A model generated the notes under the pieces. It did not search any database, was not told the DNA's origin, and saw only the letters and a program-made list of their open reading frames with translations. From assembly GCA_002633025.1 (NCBI GenBank), contig NMRB01000409.1, forward strand, positions 232,683-296,682: a stretch of DNA of 64,000 nt, written 5' to 3'. Origin of the DNA: Notospermus geniculatus. Taxonomy: Eukaryota > Nemertea > Pilidiophora > Heteronemertea > Lineidae. Below, piece by piece: positions 47,780 to 60,005 of this stretch; the first letter of the stretch is position 1, and the number at the start of each line of letters is the position of its first letter. Position numbers and translations under genes: made by a program.

Positions 47780-48990
47780 ACCATGTGCTCACTGGGTTGG
47801 ACATAATAGTCTAATGACAGAGGGAGGTACATATCAGTTATGAGCAATCTGGGTCAAGTCATTCCCAGAAAAGACTTTGATGATTTTTGGGTTATGCCAC
47901 CTGGCGGCCATATTAGATGTCCGATCGGGCTGCAACTTCCCATGTACATAAAGGTCATCTGCAGGGGACCACATAGCACATTGGAGCGCTTTGGGTCAAG
48001 TCGTTCCTGAGTTACAGCACTTTGATGATTTTCGAGTTACGCCACCTGGCGGCCATATTGGATGTCCGATCGGGCCGAAACTTCACATGGACATAAAGGT
48101 CATCTGCAGGGGGCCACATAGCACATTGGAGCGCTTTGGGTTAAGGCATTCCCGAGTTACAGCACTTTGATGATTTCCGGCTTACGCCACCTGGCGGCCA
48201 TATTGGATGTCCGATCGGGCCGAAACTTCACATGGACATAAAGGTCATCTGCAGGGGGCCACATAGCACATTGGAGCGCTTTGGGTTAAGGCGTTCCTGA
48301 GTTACAGCACTTTGATGATTTTTGGGTTACGCCACCTGGTGGCCATGTTTGAAGTCAAATCAGGCCGAAATTTGACATGCATGTAAAGGTCATCTAGATG
48401 GAGGTAAATATCAAATTTGAGCACTCTGCGTCAAGCCGTTCCTGAGTAATAGCACTTACTTGATTTTCAGGTTACGCCACCTGGCGGCCATATTGGATGT
48501 CGAATCGGGCCGAAACTTGGTATTTTTTAAGGTACCCCTCCAATGCATGTTTATGCAAGATATGAAGTTGCTCGGTGAAATAATGACAAACTGTGGCAGG
48601 TTCGTCACTTTTGTCGAACTTTGACCTCTGTGACCTTGAAAAGTAGGTCAAATCAAAAACCCGTTATATATGTTATGTATCCTTATTAGCTACACCTATG
48701 ATAAAAATTTGAAGATGATCTAGTCATTAGTTCAGGAGTTATTGTACTTTTTGTGTTTTTGGTTTCCGCCACCTGGTGGCCAAACTGAGAGTCGAATCGG
48801 ACCGAAACTTGGTGTCGTGGGTCATCTGACCTAGGGGTATATATGTACCAAGTTTCAGATCAATAGCTCCAGCGGTTACGAAACGTGCCCTGCTAACGGA
48901 CGACGACGGACGACGACGACGACGACGACGACGTACGACGACGGACGACGGACGCTGCACCATCGTAATAGCTCACCCCAGTGAGCTAAC
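47780..48990. repeat. 145-bp tandem array with GACGAC tail
   Basis: The word GCCACCTGG recurs at 47896, 48041, 48186, 48331 and 48476 (spacing 145 each) and at 48767 (291, about two units). Units carry GGCGGCCATATTGGATGTC and ATAAAGGTCATCTGCAGGG. The array ends in a (GACGAC)n run at about 48898-48955 and GTAATAGCTCACCCCAGTGA. No gene overlaps it. Confidence 0.9.
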
Positions 48991-49461
48991 AAGCATACCT
49001 AATGAGAACATATAATCCAAGACGATATAATGTGAAAATAGTTATGTCTACGCTTGTTAAGCAGGATCCATGGTGACAAGTCACAGTCAGTTCATGACTC
49101 CTGGCCCGTGACTAAATAGAGGTGTATTTATCTATCAGGATATATGACATGTTAGAACCCTTTAGAAGTCATCCCCTTTTTAAATACAGAATGTTAATGT
49201 AAGGTATTAAATACTTTGGTGGCTTGTTTGGATATGTGTGGTGGATCTCATGGGAAGGAACATTATAAACAATCTCCTGAAGAGAACGAAATGGGGAGAG
49301 AAAAGGAGAGATGAGACTAGCCACCACCAGAGAACCATATCTTAGCAATGATCTAATGATAAGAATGGGTATCTCTTTTGATAATGTCCCACAAGGTGAG
49401 AGGAGATGAGAAATCAGTTTTTATGGGTGATGACGTCGAGAAGCAAGGACTGAAGAACACC

Positions 49462-49588
49462 AGGGGTGGCCGCATAGAAACTCCGCTAGTGCTAACGGAG
49501 CCCATCTGCCGATAGTGCTGTACATTTTTCCATACATAACACCGATAGGCTGTCGAAGCACCAGCGGAGTTTCTATGCGACTACCCCT
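49462..49588. mobile_element. Foldback MITE, family Q, copy 2
   Basis: AGGGGTGGCCGCATAGAAAC and GTTTCTATGCGACTACCCCT pair, and CTCCGCTAGTGCT pairs with AGCACCAGCGGAG. Same plan as 18196-18324 with different arm bases. Confidence 0.78.
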
Positions 49589-49650
49589 GATAGCCTCAGA
49601 TGGAACTCTGGCAAGTGTCTAAGGATAAAATGGAGATGAAGAGACCTGGT

Positions 49651-49925
49651 ATGCCTGGTAGGCCTACAGATGGCCACAATGAGAGGAGAGGCCTACAGAT
49701 GGGAGGAGAGGCCTAGAGATGGCCACAATGGCATGCCTGGTAGGCCTACAGATGGCCACAATGAGAGGAGAGGCCTACAGATGGGAGGAGAGGCCTAGAG
49801 ATGGCCACAATGGCATGCCTAGTAGGCCTACAGATGGCCACAATGAGAGCAGAGGCCTACAGATGGGAGGAGAGGCCTAGAGATGGCCACAATGGCATGC
49901 CTGGTAGGCCTACAGATGGCCACAA
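49651..49925. repeat. 82-bp tandem repeat, 3.3 copies
   Basis: Unit starts ATGCCTGGTAGGCCTACAGA at 49651, 49733, 49815 and 49897. Each unit has three AGGCCTA(C/G) words. Confidence 0.93.
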
Positions 49926-50710
49926 TGGGAGGAGTCATGTTTCTTTGTTTCAAAAACCTGAAGAGACATGAAGGCTACATTCCTTGATATGATCTTACGT
50001 CTAATGACATGAAAATCCCTCCAAAGTCCAAAACCAGCTTTTGAAATCAGCCAATAATCCATCAATAGCAAACACAAACAAGAGCCACTCCACAACATTG
50101 TCAACGGACAATCTGCTATATCACTGCACTCACTTGACACACAGTTTGGCCTCTTTGCGTCGTTGGACCCTCTCAGAACAGAGGGGGGTCAGAACTAATA
50201 GTCAGGCAAGCAGTAAAGAAAGGGAAGAAAACATGAAATGACATTTGTCTCAGCAACTTCTCTCTCTGGCCTCTGATACCAGTTTGAAACCGTTGTGCAT
50301 CTTTCCGCCACGAAGGTTTCCTCCTACACTGATACCACTCTGTCTGATTTTTAATAAAAGTCAAATATTATCGTACCTGAAGCTTCTCTGGTGCATTCTT
50401 GTCAGACAAAATGAGATTTCATAAACCCAGCAAACCTGCACCCTTCTGACCCCAAACTTGTTGAGAATTTGGCCCTCATCCCTCACTAAACCCCTCTCCA
50501 CGCCCCCCACCTGTAAGTCACATGAACCGACACACGGTGGCATGCCAATTAAACCCCTAATTCACTCATTGTCCAAAAAATCACCATGAGATCTGATAGA
50601 GTGTTACACTGTAATACAATGTTGGCCTTCCAACCAATTATCACATTTCAACCCTATTCATGCTGTATGCACGACCTGTCCAGATTAGTGTGGTCAGTCG
50701 GCCGGATCAG
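49926..50710. other. Intergenic, no gene seen
   Basis: Unique AT-rich DNA upstream of the proposed promoter. No supported exon. Confidence 0.4.
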
Positions 50711-50713
50711 GCC

Positions 50714-51193
50714 CTCATTGGCTGGGACCTTATTTAAATAACCATGAGAGTGAGAGAAGGGTTTATGTGACAAGAAGGGCCACATATATCAGAGATTGGT
50801 CGTGTGATTTGAGAAGGGAAGAAGTGGTCTGATAGATCAACTGAAGCCAAGCTGTGGAGTGGAGATCACAAGAACCACATCGACGGAGTGAGGACGCCTG
50901 AGAGTTGATGCGATACCAGGGCCTAGTTTGTTCAGAGAGGAGACAAGCTATCAATAAACTGTGACATTTGATGAGTTATCTGATTACAAACACACGAATA
51001 CAAGGAAACGACAAACTTTGATCGAGGAATTCCAGCAAGCGAACCGAATCAACTCAATTGCGGGATCCCTCTGATGGTAGAAGCTGGAGTTGATTGTGAC
51101 CAAAGCATAATATCTCTGATATAACTGCCAACCATATCAACGTGGGACAAGCTGTTATGATATTTTATTGATTGAAACCACGACAAATACAAG
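50714..51193 (+). promoter_or_regulatory. Possible promoter and non-coding first exon of the 855-aa gene
   Basis: CATTGGCT (inverted CCAAT box) and TATTTAAATA (50731-50740) precede a stretch ending in an excellent donor, CAAG then GTAAGG at 51194. The coding exon at 56180 starts immediately after an acceptor, so a non-coding upstream exon is required somewhere. This is the best candidate seen; the join is unproven. Confidence 0.35.
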
Positions 51194-51989
51194 GTAAGGA
51201 TCATCAGTCGTTCATATCCCACATTTCTGATATTCTGGTGAAGGGTTTTCGTTCATTTTTGGTCAATATGGTATCGGTAACTCGTATACATTGTAGGCCT
51301 ACGAACTACAAAGACAAATTTTCACTTGTCTAGCCACAAAAAGTCATGAGGCATCAACATTCCGAGAAACTTGTAAGATCTTAAAGACTGTCTCCCTGAG
51401 GGACACTTTCATGGCCTCGTCTCCTGATGATCAAAGGAGGCCAACAATGGGCCGTTCAGAGTCTGTCTATTGTGTGATGAGTGGAGCTGTCCTTAAGACC
51501 CGTCAGGTCAAAACACCTGCTTCTTTTGATGAGAGGACACTTGAGGTTACGTCCAAGCAGGTGGATGAGGAGATGAGGGCAGTCACGGGGGGGGGGGGGG
51601 GGGGCANTCGATTTTTTCAGTGTAAACAGGCCATCTGTAACCTGCTTGAATTCAAAGTGGGCTTGGCCCGGGTCGAGCACGGCACACTTCAATCAGCCGA
51701 ATGTAAAAGGGGCCTCATCAGCATTGTACACAATACGTATTTTTCAAATATCACTCCCCATATAAATTTGCAGCTGTTTTTCCAAGCTTGAAGTTTGTAC
51801 ACTCAAAGCCTGTGTCAACTCATTTCAATGGATTATGTAATAGCTGTGACTAAATACTCCATGAATAATCCACGAGCGCTGGGTTATGAAAACTTGCTAC
51901 CAGAAATGTGGGCAGTGTTTTGTTTGTTCATTAATTTGACATTTTTTATCACCGAGTTCAATTAACCGTGATCCAGGTGGCGCTAGAGA

Positions 51990-52200
51990 TGATCTCATTC
52001 TTCAAGGTACAAAATTACAACGTATATGTATATGTTATCAGGGTTTCCGCCAGAAAAAAAAAAGAGGGTGCGGACCCCCCCCAAATTTTTTTGTTATGAT
52101 CTCATTCTTCAAGGTACAAAATTACAACGTATATGTATATGTTATCAGGGTTTCCGCCAGAAAAAAAAAGAGGGTGCGGACCCCCCCCAAATTTTTTGTT
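51990..52200. repeat. 107-bp tandem duplication across a MITE end
   Basis: ATGATCTCATTCTTCAAGGT and everything up to GGGTGCGGACCCCCCCC is repeated at a spacing of 107 bp (51990 and 52097). Each copy includes host flank, TIR and sub-terminal sequence of the CAGGG element. Confidence 0.9.
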
Positions 52201-52497
52201 TGAAAAAAAATCTTTTTTGAAAAAATTTTTTTTGAAAAATTTTTTTGTTTGAAAACATTTTTGTTTGAAAAAATTTTTTTTGAAATTTTTTATGGTAAAA
52301 TTTTAAAAAAATTTTTAAAAAGGTTTTGAACGATGTTTGGTGCCATTTTAGGCGTATTTTGAAGCATGAAATCGTTTCGTCCAGCATGTCATGGAAAAAT
52401 GGTTACCCAACATTTTTGAGGGTACGGATCGATCCGTACTCTGGAAAAATTTAAGGGTACAGAATTTTACCCATTTTACCCTCTGGCGGAAACCCTG
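52146..52497. mobile_element. CAGGGTTTCCGCCA-ended MITE, copy 4
   Basis: CAGGGTTTCCGCCAG at 52146 and CTGGCGGAAACCCTG ending at 52497, flanked by GTTAT and CTTAT (4 of 5 match). The A/T-tract interior is present. Confidence 0.85.
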
Positions 52498-52656
52498 CTT
52501 ATTTTCTCCAAACTGGAATTGCATCTCACTTTCTGCTGAAAGTCTCAAACCGCTTTACAGAATTAGCCCATCACTCCAGAAACCTTTCTGGGGAACTCAA
52601 GGAGCAGCTCATTCAGTGCTCACTTGATTCTTTCAGACCAGTTGAGAGGACACAGT

Positions 52657-52727
52657 GGCGAATCGATCGGGTATCGAACCCGTGGCCTCCTGGTCACGGG
52701 TCTGACGTTCTACTGGTACTACCCGCC
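52657..52727 (-). repeat. tRNA-like SINE head or tRNA pseudogene
   Basis: On the minus strand the end reads GCCACGGGTTCGATACCCG with a B box GGTTCGATACC and a GGCG/CGCC terminal pairing. The A box is poor, so it is not a functional tRNA. Confidence 0.4.
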
Positions 52728-53284
52728 TTCACCAGTCATGAAATCAGATATTTTGTTCAGACATCTTTTTTGATATCACTCTACCTTAGTTTGTTCAAAC
52801 ACATTCATATCAAATGAGGACAAATGAATATCATGAGAAGTGAAGTATTTGAGATATCAAGTCCTGGTGAGAGAAGAGAGAACTGGGCTAGGTCAGCCTA
52901 TAACTGGGTTAAATGCCCAAAATGAAATCTCTCTAGAGTCAGATATGTTTTATTGATACCACATCAATCATTGTGGGTTATGAGATCAGGGAGAGAGGTA
53001 GGTTGATATTTCCCGAATAGTGCCAATGTGAGCACATTTTGATTTCAAATATGTAAAACCCCTACAGGAATTTATCAAGGCCTGTAGGAAAGGCCTATTC
53101 ACCTTATCCTGGCACTCAGGGTCTTCACAACTGGCTCCCCTTCTCACACTTGGTCATAAGACAAAGGTATGATGGTAAATGACCTGAGATTCTCAGGATG
53201 AGTTCACCTGAAAATCAGATTGCCCAGTCATTCAACCTTCTTAGTTTTTCATAGATTTTTACCTTCGATTTGTAATATTTGTGA

Positions 53285-53470
53285 GGTGGTCTCGGAAAAC
53301 CTGTCGGATGTCACGTTTGAGGAAAGTGTTAATGGCCTCGGTGAACCCGCACATTTCAATAGCTGAAATGTACTACGTAACAGGTGAACAGTAGCAGATC
53401 AGTGCACAGGCAATCTGACAGCCCTTTTTGATCATATTCAGCGACTTCCGACGGGTTTTCCTAGACTGCC
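53285..53470. mobile_element. MITE family S, copy 4 (inverted)
   Basis: GGTGGTCTCGGAAAACCTGT and GGGTTTTCCTAGACTGCC ends; the interior is the reverse complement of copies 1-3. Confidence 0.85.
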
Positions 53471-56179
53471 ACACATTTTGTTGAGATGTGTGAAATTAGT
53501 CACTCCCCCAGAGAGATGACCCCCTAGGGTACCCCAGCCCACCCCAAACTGAAGTCACCTGGGGGTCATAGAGATAATGTGATATATCCTGTGGTCACTG
53601 GCAGGGGTCCTTTAAAAACATGTTTGAAGGTATTTCCAAAGTTACTTAACGTTGCTGTCAAGAGGGACATTGCGCCATCAACTGTGAAATTTTCTTATTG
53701 CTAACAAACATGGGCAGCATAACATAACCCCTCGACAAAGGGAGTGATAATTTCAAAAAAGATTTGGGTAATTATACCCTGTTGCTAGTCAGAGAGTCTC
53801 CACGACTATTTTTTGGATTCCTTCATGCAGAGAGAAGTCGAACAGCACCTGCTGTCCGTACATGAGAATGTCCATATTAGCAGGGGGTATAACATGACAA
53901 AAAACTTTTTGTTTCGCATGTGATCGTGAACAAAGCCAAACCTGTCAAGCATTCCTCCCTCTCAGAGAAGACTTATGTGACACATGTTCAATTTGTATAG
54001 ACAGGAATGAAGGGCCGTGAAAAGGGTCTTTAGGGGTCTGACGTAAGAATCAATCGATTGAGAAGTAAGCCTTTGTAAGGGTTTTAAGAGTTGAGAATTG
54101 ATTATGCTCTGGTGATTGTATTTCATGTCTCACTGGAGACCCTAACGATAGGATTTAGGCCCTTTGTGTCCTGATATGTGCCCCTGCCCGCCAGCAAAGT
54201 TAATTTGATGATATAATCATATACTTTTAATACCTTAATGTTGTTGACATGCTTGGTGATATTGTCAGCTCTTGATTCGAGGAAGGCTTCTTAGAATTTA
54301 CTGACGTTGGCTTTTGCACAATAAAGACTGAATTTTCACCACTCCTGTTGGGGGTTTGTGAGAAGTGGTTCTGAGGTGTGATTGTTTACAGTAAAGCAGG
54401 ATCTCATTGAGTAGAGTAAGTATTAATCAGCACAGGGATGTCAGGAATGGGTTTGAATCCAGTGAAGTATTTCCTCCAACAAGAGCCAGTATCATTTGGC
54501 ATTTCCTTGGAGAAATTCCTCCAAGGCATTTCATTATAATCTTGCTCATGATGAAGGTTCCTTTCTCTGCAATCATTGTGACACTGAATGAAAATTTCAG
54601 TTCACATCCAAAACCAAAGTTTAGTTCAAATACATTGTACTTTCATAATGTCAACCAGCTTACACCAAACCTACATGCCAGCAGAGAAAGTGACTGAACT
54701 GATCTAATTAGCACAATTAATGTGGAATACTGAGTTAAGCTGATTAGAAAGGTAATTGGTAACAAAATGTCAGGAACAAACTGATAAACTAAACCACAGC
54801 AATCTCATAAACAAGGTGAGTTAATTAAGTCATTCATGTGTCACCTCCAAGCCCCACCCTGAGCAGAATAGACAACTTGAAAAGGACACTTTGTGAACAC
54901 ACTCCAAACAAAACAAACAGTTCTACCTCACTTGGCATCAATTACCATAATTAGCCCCTGGTGGATAGTCAGATATAAGGCTTGATCATTCTCAACTCCC
55001 TCAGTCTCAACTTGAGTTTTGTCCAGATCACGTCTCCTGAAATACTCACCGAACACAGAAATAACTGTCATCATGAAAAGGAAGAACAGTGTGGAGGTGG
55101 CCAAGGTAGGGACTCGATTTCACATTGAGGGTGTCCCATCAGTGGAGAGGTTAATGAGGGTGTCCCATCAGTGGAGAGGTTTATCAAGCAGTAAACTCCG
55201 ATTTTCATATTCTGTCTCCCTGTTAAGAATCTTGATTGAAGGGCATCTGACTTATAATTGGGAGATCTGATTTCTGGTTTGTGATCATTACCATGTCTCC
55301 AGTGGAGGGGTTTTCAGAAGGGAGGGGGCAGAGTTACATTTGGACGAGGAGGTGTCCTAGATATGATGGATTATTTTTTTCCACGGAGGAGGTGTCCTAG
55401 AATTGAGGGGTCATTTTGTTTTTGGTCGAGGTGTCCCAGATTTGATGGATCCTGCTCAATTCCTTTTGGAAGAGGCACCAGGGAAGAGATCTGATAAAAG
55501 CATTTTGGTTTAGATTTTGGTGGTTGGTATTTTTTAGGTGTACGGAGTTGATAACACGTCCATGCATGGGAGGTGTGGGATTGGCCAGGAGAACCTCCCA
55601 GCTTGACATTCAAAGGTGAAGGAACCTCCACATGGAAAATGTTTTCAGTTTTAGACAGCAATCACTGTCCAGGTGGGAAAAAGGACCATTTCACAACCGG
55701 CTTGGATGAACAAAGCCTGTGGTTGAGAAATCACCATCTGCTCACTTCATTCCTTATCAAAGATTAAGCATGTTCATTGTGTGATGAAAACTTTGTGATT
55801 ATACATGTATAACTAGGAATGCTGTCGTAACAAGTCAGCCATGCACTGTGTGACAAGAATCCAGATAAATAGAGCAGTAGGTGGTGTGGCTATGACTGCC
55901 TGCAGCCTGTCACTGAACTACTGGGTGGAGCTATAACAGGCATTTTATCTGAAAACAATGACTTCAACAGCAACGTGTCCGTGAACAAAAAGTAAGCAAG
56001 TATCATTTCACGAGGTTAAGAGACTAGGATGTGTCGGAACACAAAGATGCAAGCGCCATCTAGTCGCTATCAGAGGAAATTCATTCAGATTTTTCTTATT
56101 TCAGCAGACCACTTCCCATCATCACCACGCCGACCTGTACCATTTCAGGACTAACCTTCTCCACATTCTATCTTTTCAG

Positions 56180-58747
56180 ATGAACAAGAAAAGCTCCATG
56201 GAAATAAAGAAGAGGGAATTAACGGCCATTGAACGCTTGAAACGCTCCCAGGGAATCCAAGCCCCATGGCAGTCGATGTGCGACCAAGAAGTTCTTCATT
56301 ATATCCAGGCGCTGGCGAACTCTATTGGTTGTCCTGAAGAACATTTCTTCTTTCCGTTGTTATCGATCACAGCAGCCCTCGTCAGTCCAAACGCATCCGT
56401 CTACATCACAGAATCCTGGCAAGAGCCCGCTGTGTTATGGTTTGCCGTCTTAGCCAAGCAGGGAGAAATGAAGGCGCCCTCTATGAACATTTTTCTCAAA
56501 GCACTCGCTAACATGGAAAGACGCAACAAAGAAGAGATGAACGATCATGATGACGCGAGCCTCATTCTGGATGAGGTCGACTACAGCCAAACAACGCTTC
56601 GTGAAACGCTTACACAACACAACAATCGCCTCCTCCTGGTTGCTAAGGACTTGTCCTTCCTGTGTCGACAGACGTTTGACAAGAATCCCGCGGACCCGAA
56701 GGATAGGGAACGGAAACACGTGCTGTCATCTCTCTACAATGGTAACGATCCAAACTTCACCACTGCTGCAGACGCAATGTGTTTCAATGTGACCGGGTTC
56801 TTCAACCCAAAACGTGCCCTCGGGATGATGACTGTTGAAGACATTGATCCCGTCCTCAGTCACATCATGTTCTCGTGTCCTCTTGAGCGAGACTGTTTCA
56901 TGGAGGACCTCCAACCGATGCCATCGTACCTGCCGCCACTCTCCCTCGTCTTCCACATCATTTACCATGGCAACAGGCTCAAGACTCGCTACCAGTTCAA
57001 CGCTGATGCTCTCATTACTGTGAATGAATACCTAAATGATCTGATCATGCAGAAACGTGCCGTACCTAACGATGAGACAAAACGTTATATCTTCACCAAG
57101 GCCCGTGCTCAGTTCTGCCGCCTCGCTCTCATCTGTCATATTCTTCGAGATGCAATGCAAGAAGCCATCGTGCGATGTGAGAAAAACTCGGAGAATGCCG
57201 GGAGTGAAGAAGAACTGTACGCTATCAACAATGATTGGAAATCAACTATCATTTCTATTGATGCCGTGCAGCAGGCGAAAGAAATCATGGTCTACTTCAT
57301 CGAACAGAAACTGAACCTACTGCCAGGAACAACAGAGAATAATGCAGTCCCAGAGCCAGAGGTTGCCAGTGAGCCACCACGTCAAGCTACAGCTAATACA
57401 CCGTACAGACAACAGGCCCAGTGGTCACACCCGTCAACAGCTAAAGACATGCCACCGACCATGCCCAACATGAATGCACTACACGAGATGCATAACTCGG
57501 CCCGGGAGTTTCTCAACCACATGACCAGCTCAAGGGAAATGCAGAATCATTTCCGTGCACAGCAGGGAGTCCACACGCCACAGTCACGTCGCTCTCCTGC
57601 GTTCCCAGCGAGTATGAATCCCATCATGCAACACATGAATGGATTCGCACAGACAAAAGCCGCTCTGGCAGTACCGAGTCTCGTCACAGCATTGCCAACC
57701 TCGTCACCAAACATGATACCGCTTCCACATCACATGACGCCACCGACCAGCAGTTCAACACCGATCAACATGGTCAAACGTGAGGAGGACGAGAAACCGT
57801 TGGCCTTGACCTCAAAATTACAGCACAGCGGAACAAATCGCTCGTCTGGACATCAGCGTAAAAACCCCAACCCTCATCAGGCAAACATCCGCTCTCCTAA
57901 CATGGAAGGTGCCACCATTCCCACCAATATGATCAAGGTCTGTGGACGCACACCCACCGTTGTGGGAATCGAGGGTGAGAATGGAACATTCCACTATGAT
58001 TTCAGTAACTTACTACCATACGCTTCGAAGAATCTCCGTAGTTTATTGACATCTGGCCACAACGAGATTAGTGCATCGATTGTTGCAGGGCGCCACCTGA
58101 TGCCGCCAACAAAAACCCCAGGGACTGAAAATCGCTACAAAACTGAGGCAGCTGTCGCATATCTACAGAAGGTCGCCGAGCTCGGGTTTGGTACGATCTA
58201 CCGGACGAATAAGAAAAGTACGGTGTTCAGGAAGAAAGCATACGAAGATCTGGACATTGAGAACCGAAAAATTCTTGAGAAAATTCAGGTGACGGAGCAG
58301 GCGTACAAACGGATCAAAACCGCGATGAGCGATGTCGACAAAGCTCGTCGCCGTGACAAGTTACCGATCACCATGGCGCCGATGAATGGCGGCTATGATC
58401 ACATGGCGTTCATGAACAGTCTTAACCTTGCCGCAGCAGCCAACAACAATAATCACATCAGCCCACTCAGGTTGAAGGAACAACTCCAAGTTAAAGATGA
58501 TCGCGACATGATTGGCGGCGGTGATCTGATGATGGACATCGACACAGGTTCAGAACACAGCGTTAGTATTAGTAATCCAGCAAGTGTTGCCAGTGCTCAG
58601 TCAAACGTTGTGCATCATCCACCAAACATTGCCAGTTCTCCACCAAGCATACCTAACGATGTCCCAGCTTCCCACCACTTTGTCATGTCACCTTTAAATT
58701 TGAAACGCGAGTCGTCCACCACACCCGAGGAGCAGACCGGCCGGTGA
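56180..58747 (+). CDS. DUF3987-like protein of unknown function, 855 aa, single coding exon
   Basis: The ATG at 56180 directly follows an acceptor (ATCTTTTCAG) and the frame runs to TGA at 58747. Residues about 30-390 resemble the DUF3987 family: WFAVLAKQGEMKAPS where the family has a phosphate-binding-like segment, TTLRETLTQHNNRLLLVAKD, LSSLYNGNDPNFTTAA, and VTGFFNPKRALGMM with a following region ending in CPLERDCF. Residues about 390-590 are Pro/Met/His/Ser-rich and likely disordered. Residues about 595-730 (GRTPTVVGIEGENGTFHYDF, YKTEAAVAYLQKVAELGFGT) form a second, conserved-looking block ending in a basic helix. DUF3987 proteins are known from bacteria, phages and some animals, and the role is unknown. 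Long coding frame with no intron contrasts with the neighbours. An upstream coding exon cannot be excluded. Confidence 0.8.
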   Translation: MNKKSSMEIKKRELTAIERLKRSQGIQAPWQSMCDQEVLHYIQALANSIGCPEEHFFFPLLSITAALVSPNASVYITESWQEPAVLWFAVLAKQGEMKAPSMNIFLKALANMERRNKEEMNDHDDASLILDEVDYSQTTLRETLTQHNNRLLLVAKDLSFLCRQTFDKNPADPKDRERKHVLSSLYNGNDPNFTTAADAMCFNVTGFFNPKRALGMMTVEDIDPVLSHIMFSCPLERDCFMEDLQPMPSYLPPLSLVFHIIYHGNRLKTRYQFNADALITVNEYLNDLIMQKRAVPNDETKRYIFTKARAQFCRLALICHILRDAMQEAIVRCEKNSENAGSEEELYAINNDWKSTIISIDAVQQAKEIMVYFIEQKLNLLPGTTENNAVPEPEVASEPPRQATANTPYRQQAQWSHPSTAKDMPPTMPNMNALHEMHNSAREFLNHMTSSREMQNHFRAQQGVHTPQSRRSPAFPASMNPIMQHMNGFAQTKAALAVPSLVTALPTSSPNMIPLPHHMTPPTSSSTPINMVKREEDEKPLALTSKLQHSGTNRSSGHQRKNPNPHQANIRSPNMEGATIPTNMIKVCGRTPTVVGIEGENGTFHYDFSNLLPYASKNLRSLLTSGHNEISASIVAGRHLMPPTKTPGTENRYKTEAAVAYLQKVAELGFGTIYRTNKKSTVFRKKAYEDLDIENRKILEKIQVTEQAYKRIKTAMSDVDKARRRDKLPITMAPMNGGYDHMAFMNSLNLAAAANNNNHISPLRLKEQLQVKDDRDMIGGGDLMMDIDTGSEHSVSISNPASVASAQSNVVHHPPNIASSPPSIPNDVPASHHFVMSPLNLKRESSTTPEEQTGR

Positions 58748-59877
58748 GGAGTTGAACGGGAATTTACAACGAGACTTTTCCATGACAATGTGCAACATTT
58801 TTTATGTTTAAATTTTGATTCGTGTGGCAGTACAACATAGGACACTGCGAACAGTGGTGTTGACTTTGCAAGAAACTGCTTGAAAGTGAACGAGCAGCTC
58901 AATTTCATCATCCTTCTTCTGTCCTCTCTGACAAATTCAATCAATCAATTCAAGAAGGCATTTTTATCAAGTTGTTTTATTCTTGTCCTTGTTCTTGTCA
59001 TGACTTACCAAGTGCTCAAGTCATTTTCTACCATTGTTTTGTAGTTTAGTTTCGAAGACTGCCACAGGTGGCAGGACCCATCAGCCTATTTCTGTGATCA
59101 TTGGCCAAGTGCAGCCCAAGTTCTAAGTAATGTGATCAAGTATATCAATATCAAACAAACTAGGCATAGATATCGTAGGTTGTAAACTGTATGTATTTCT
59201 AATCCTGACATGAACTTATCAAATATTGTGAAACATACAGTGTTCACATACAATCTTTGAGCTGTCGAGAGAATAACCTAAGAATTTATAAATATACGGG
59301 TGCAAAGGACGAAGTCCCCACAGTCAAGGTTGACATCTCAGATGATTTATAAAATGTTTATTTAACCGTTCATTCCATCCTTTGTAAATCAGAAGCAGCT
59401 GCTGATAAATCAGACATCTTCTGCCTCAATTGCTCATTATTATAATTTATGTACATATCATTTCCATATTTATCTTTGTCATTCTCATTGTCATTGCATA
59501 ATTATACGATATTCATCAAGTCTTATTCACCTCTCAGAACAAGTCAGAACTGGTCAGTTTACTTGTCAGGGAAGAAGCAAAGGGATATGAGAAAACTGAC
59601 AGAGCTGGGAATTATTCTGAAAGGTGTATTGGATAAAGACTTCTGGAATTGATTCATGGCAGTGTTTTCACTGATGTAAGATTTAGAGTACGCGTGGAGA
59701 ATCGTGGAGCCAGTACCCCGTACAAGCCATGATATTGGCAAGCAAGGTGACATTTTTCTTATGTTGTGTTCATTCAAAAACTGCTGATAACAAACTCAAG
59801 TATAAACCAGTATTTTTATTTTACAAACCTGTCATACAAAATTATGTGAACATGTGAACTGGTAGAAGTAGACATTT

Positions 59878-60005
59878 AGGGCCGATTTCACAAAGGGTGT
59901 TTAAGACTTAGACGCGTGTTACTTACTAAATGCACGCACTTCCACCATGCATTTGACGAAGTTACACTCGTCTCAGTCTTAAACACCCTTTGTGAAATCG
60001 GCCCT
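59878..60005. mobile_element. Foldback MITE
   Basis: AGGGCCGATTTCACAAAGGG and CCCTTTGTGAAATCGGCCCT are perfect inverted ends; GTGTTTAAGACTTAGACG pairs with CGTCTCAGTCTTAAACAC. Confidence 0.88.

Larger units (their letters stand above)
51194..56179 (+). other. Possible long intron or intergenic region with repeats
   Basis: It holds a poly-G run with an N (51589-51607), a tandem-duplicated MITE end (51990-52200), a CAGGG-type element (52146-52497), a tRNA-like piece (52657-52727), a family S element (53285-53470) and GTGTCCCATCAGTGGAGAGG repeated at about 55127-55190. Unique DNA elsewhere shows no exon. Confidence 0.45.
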
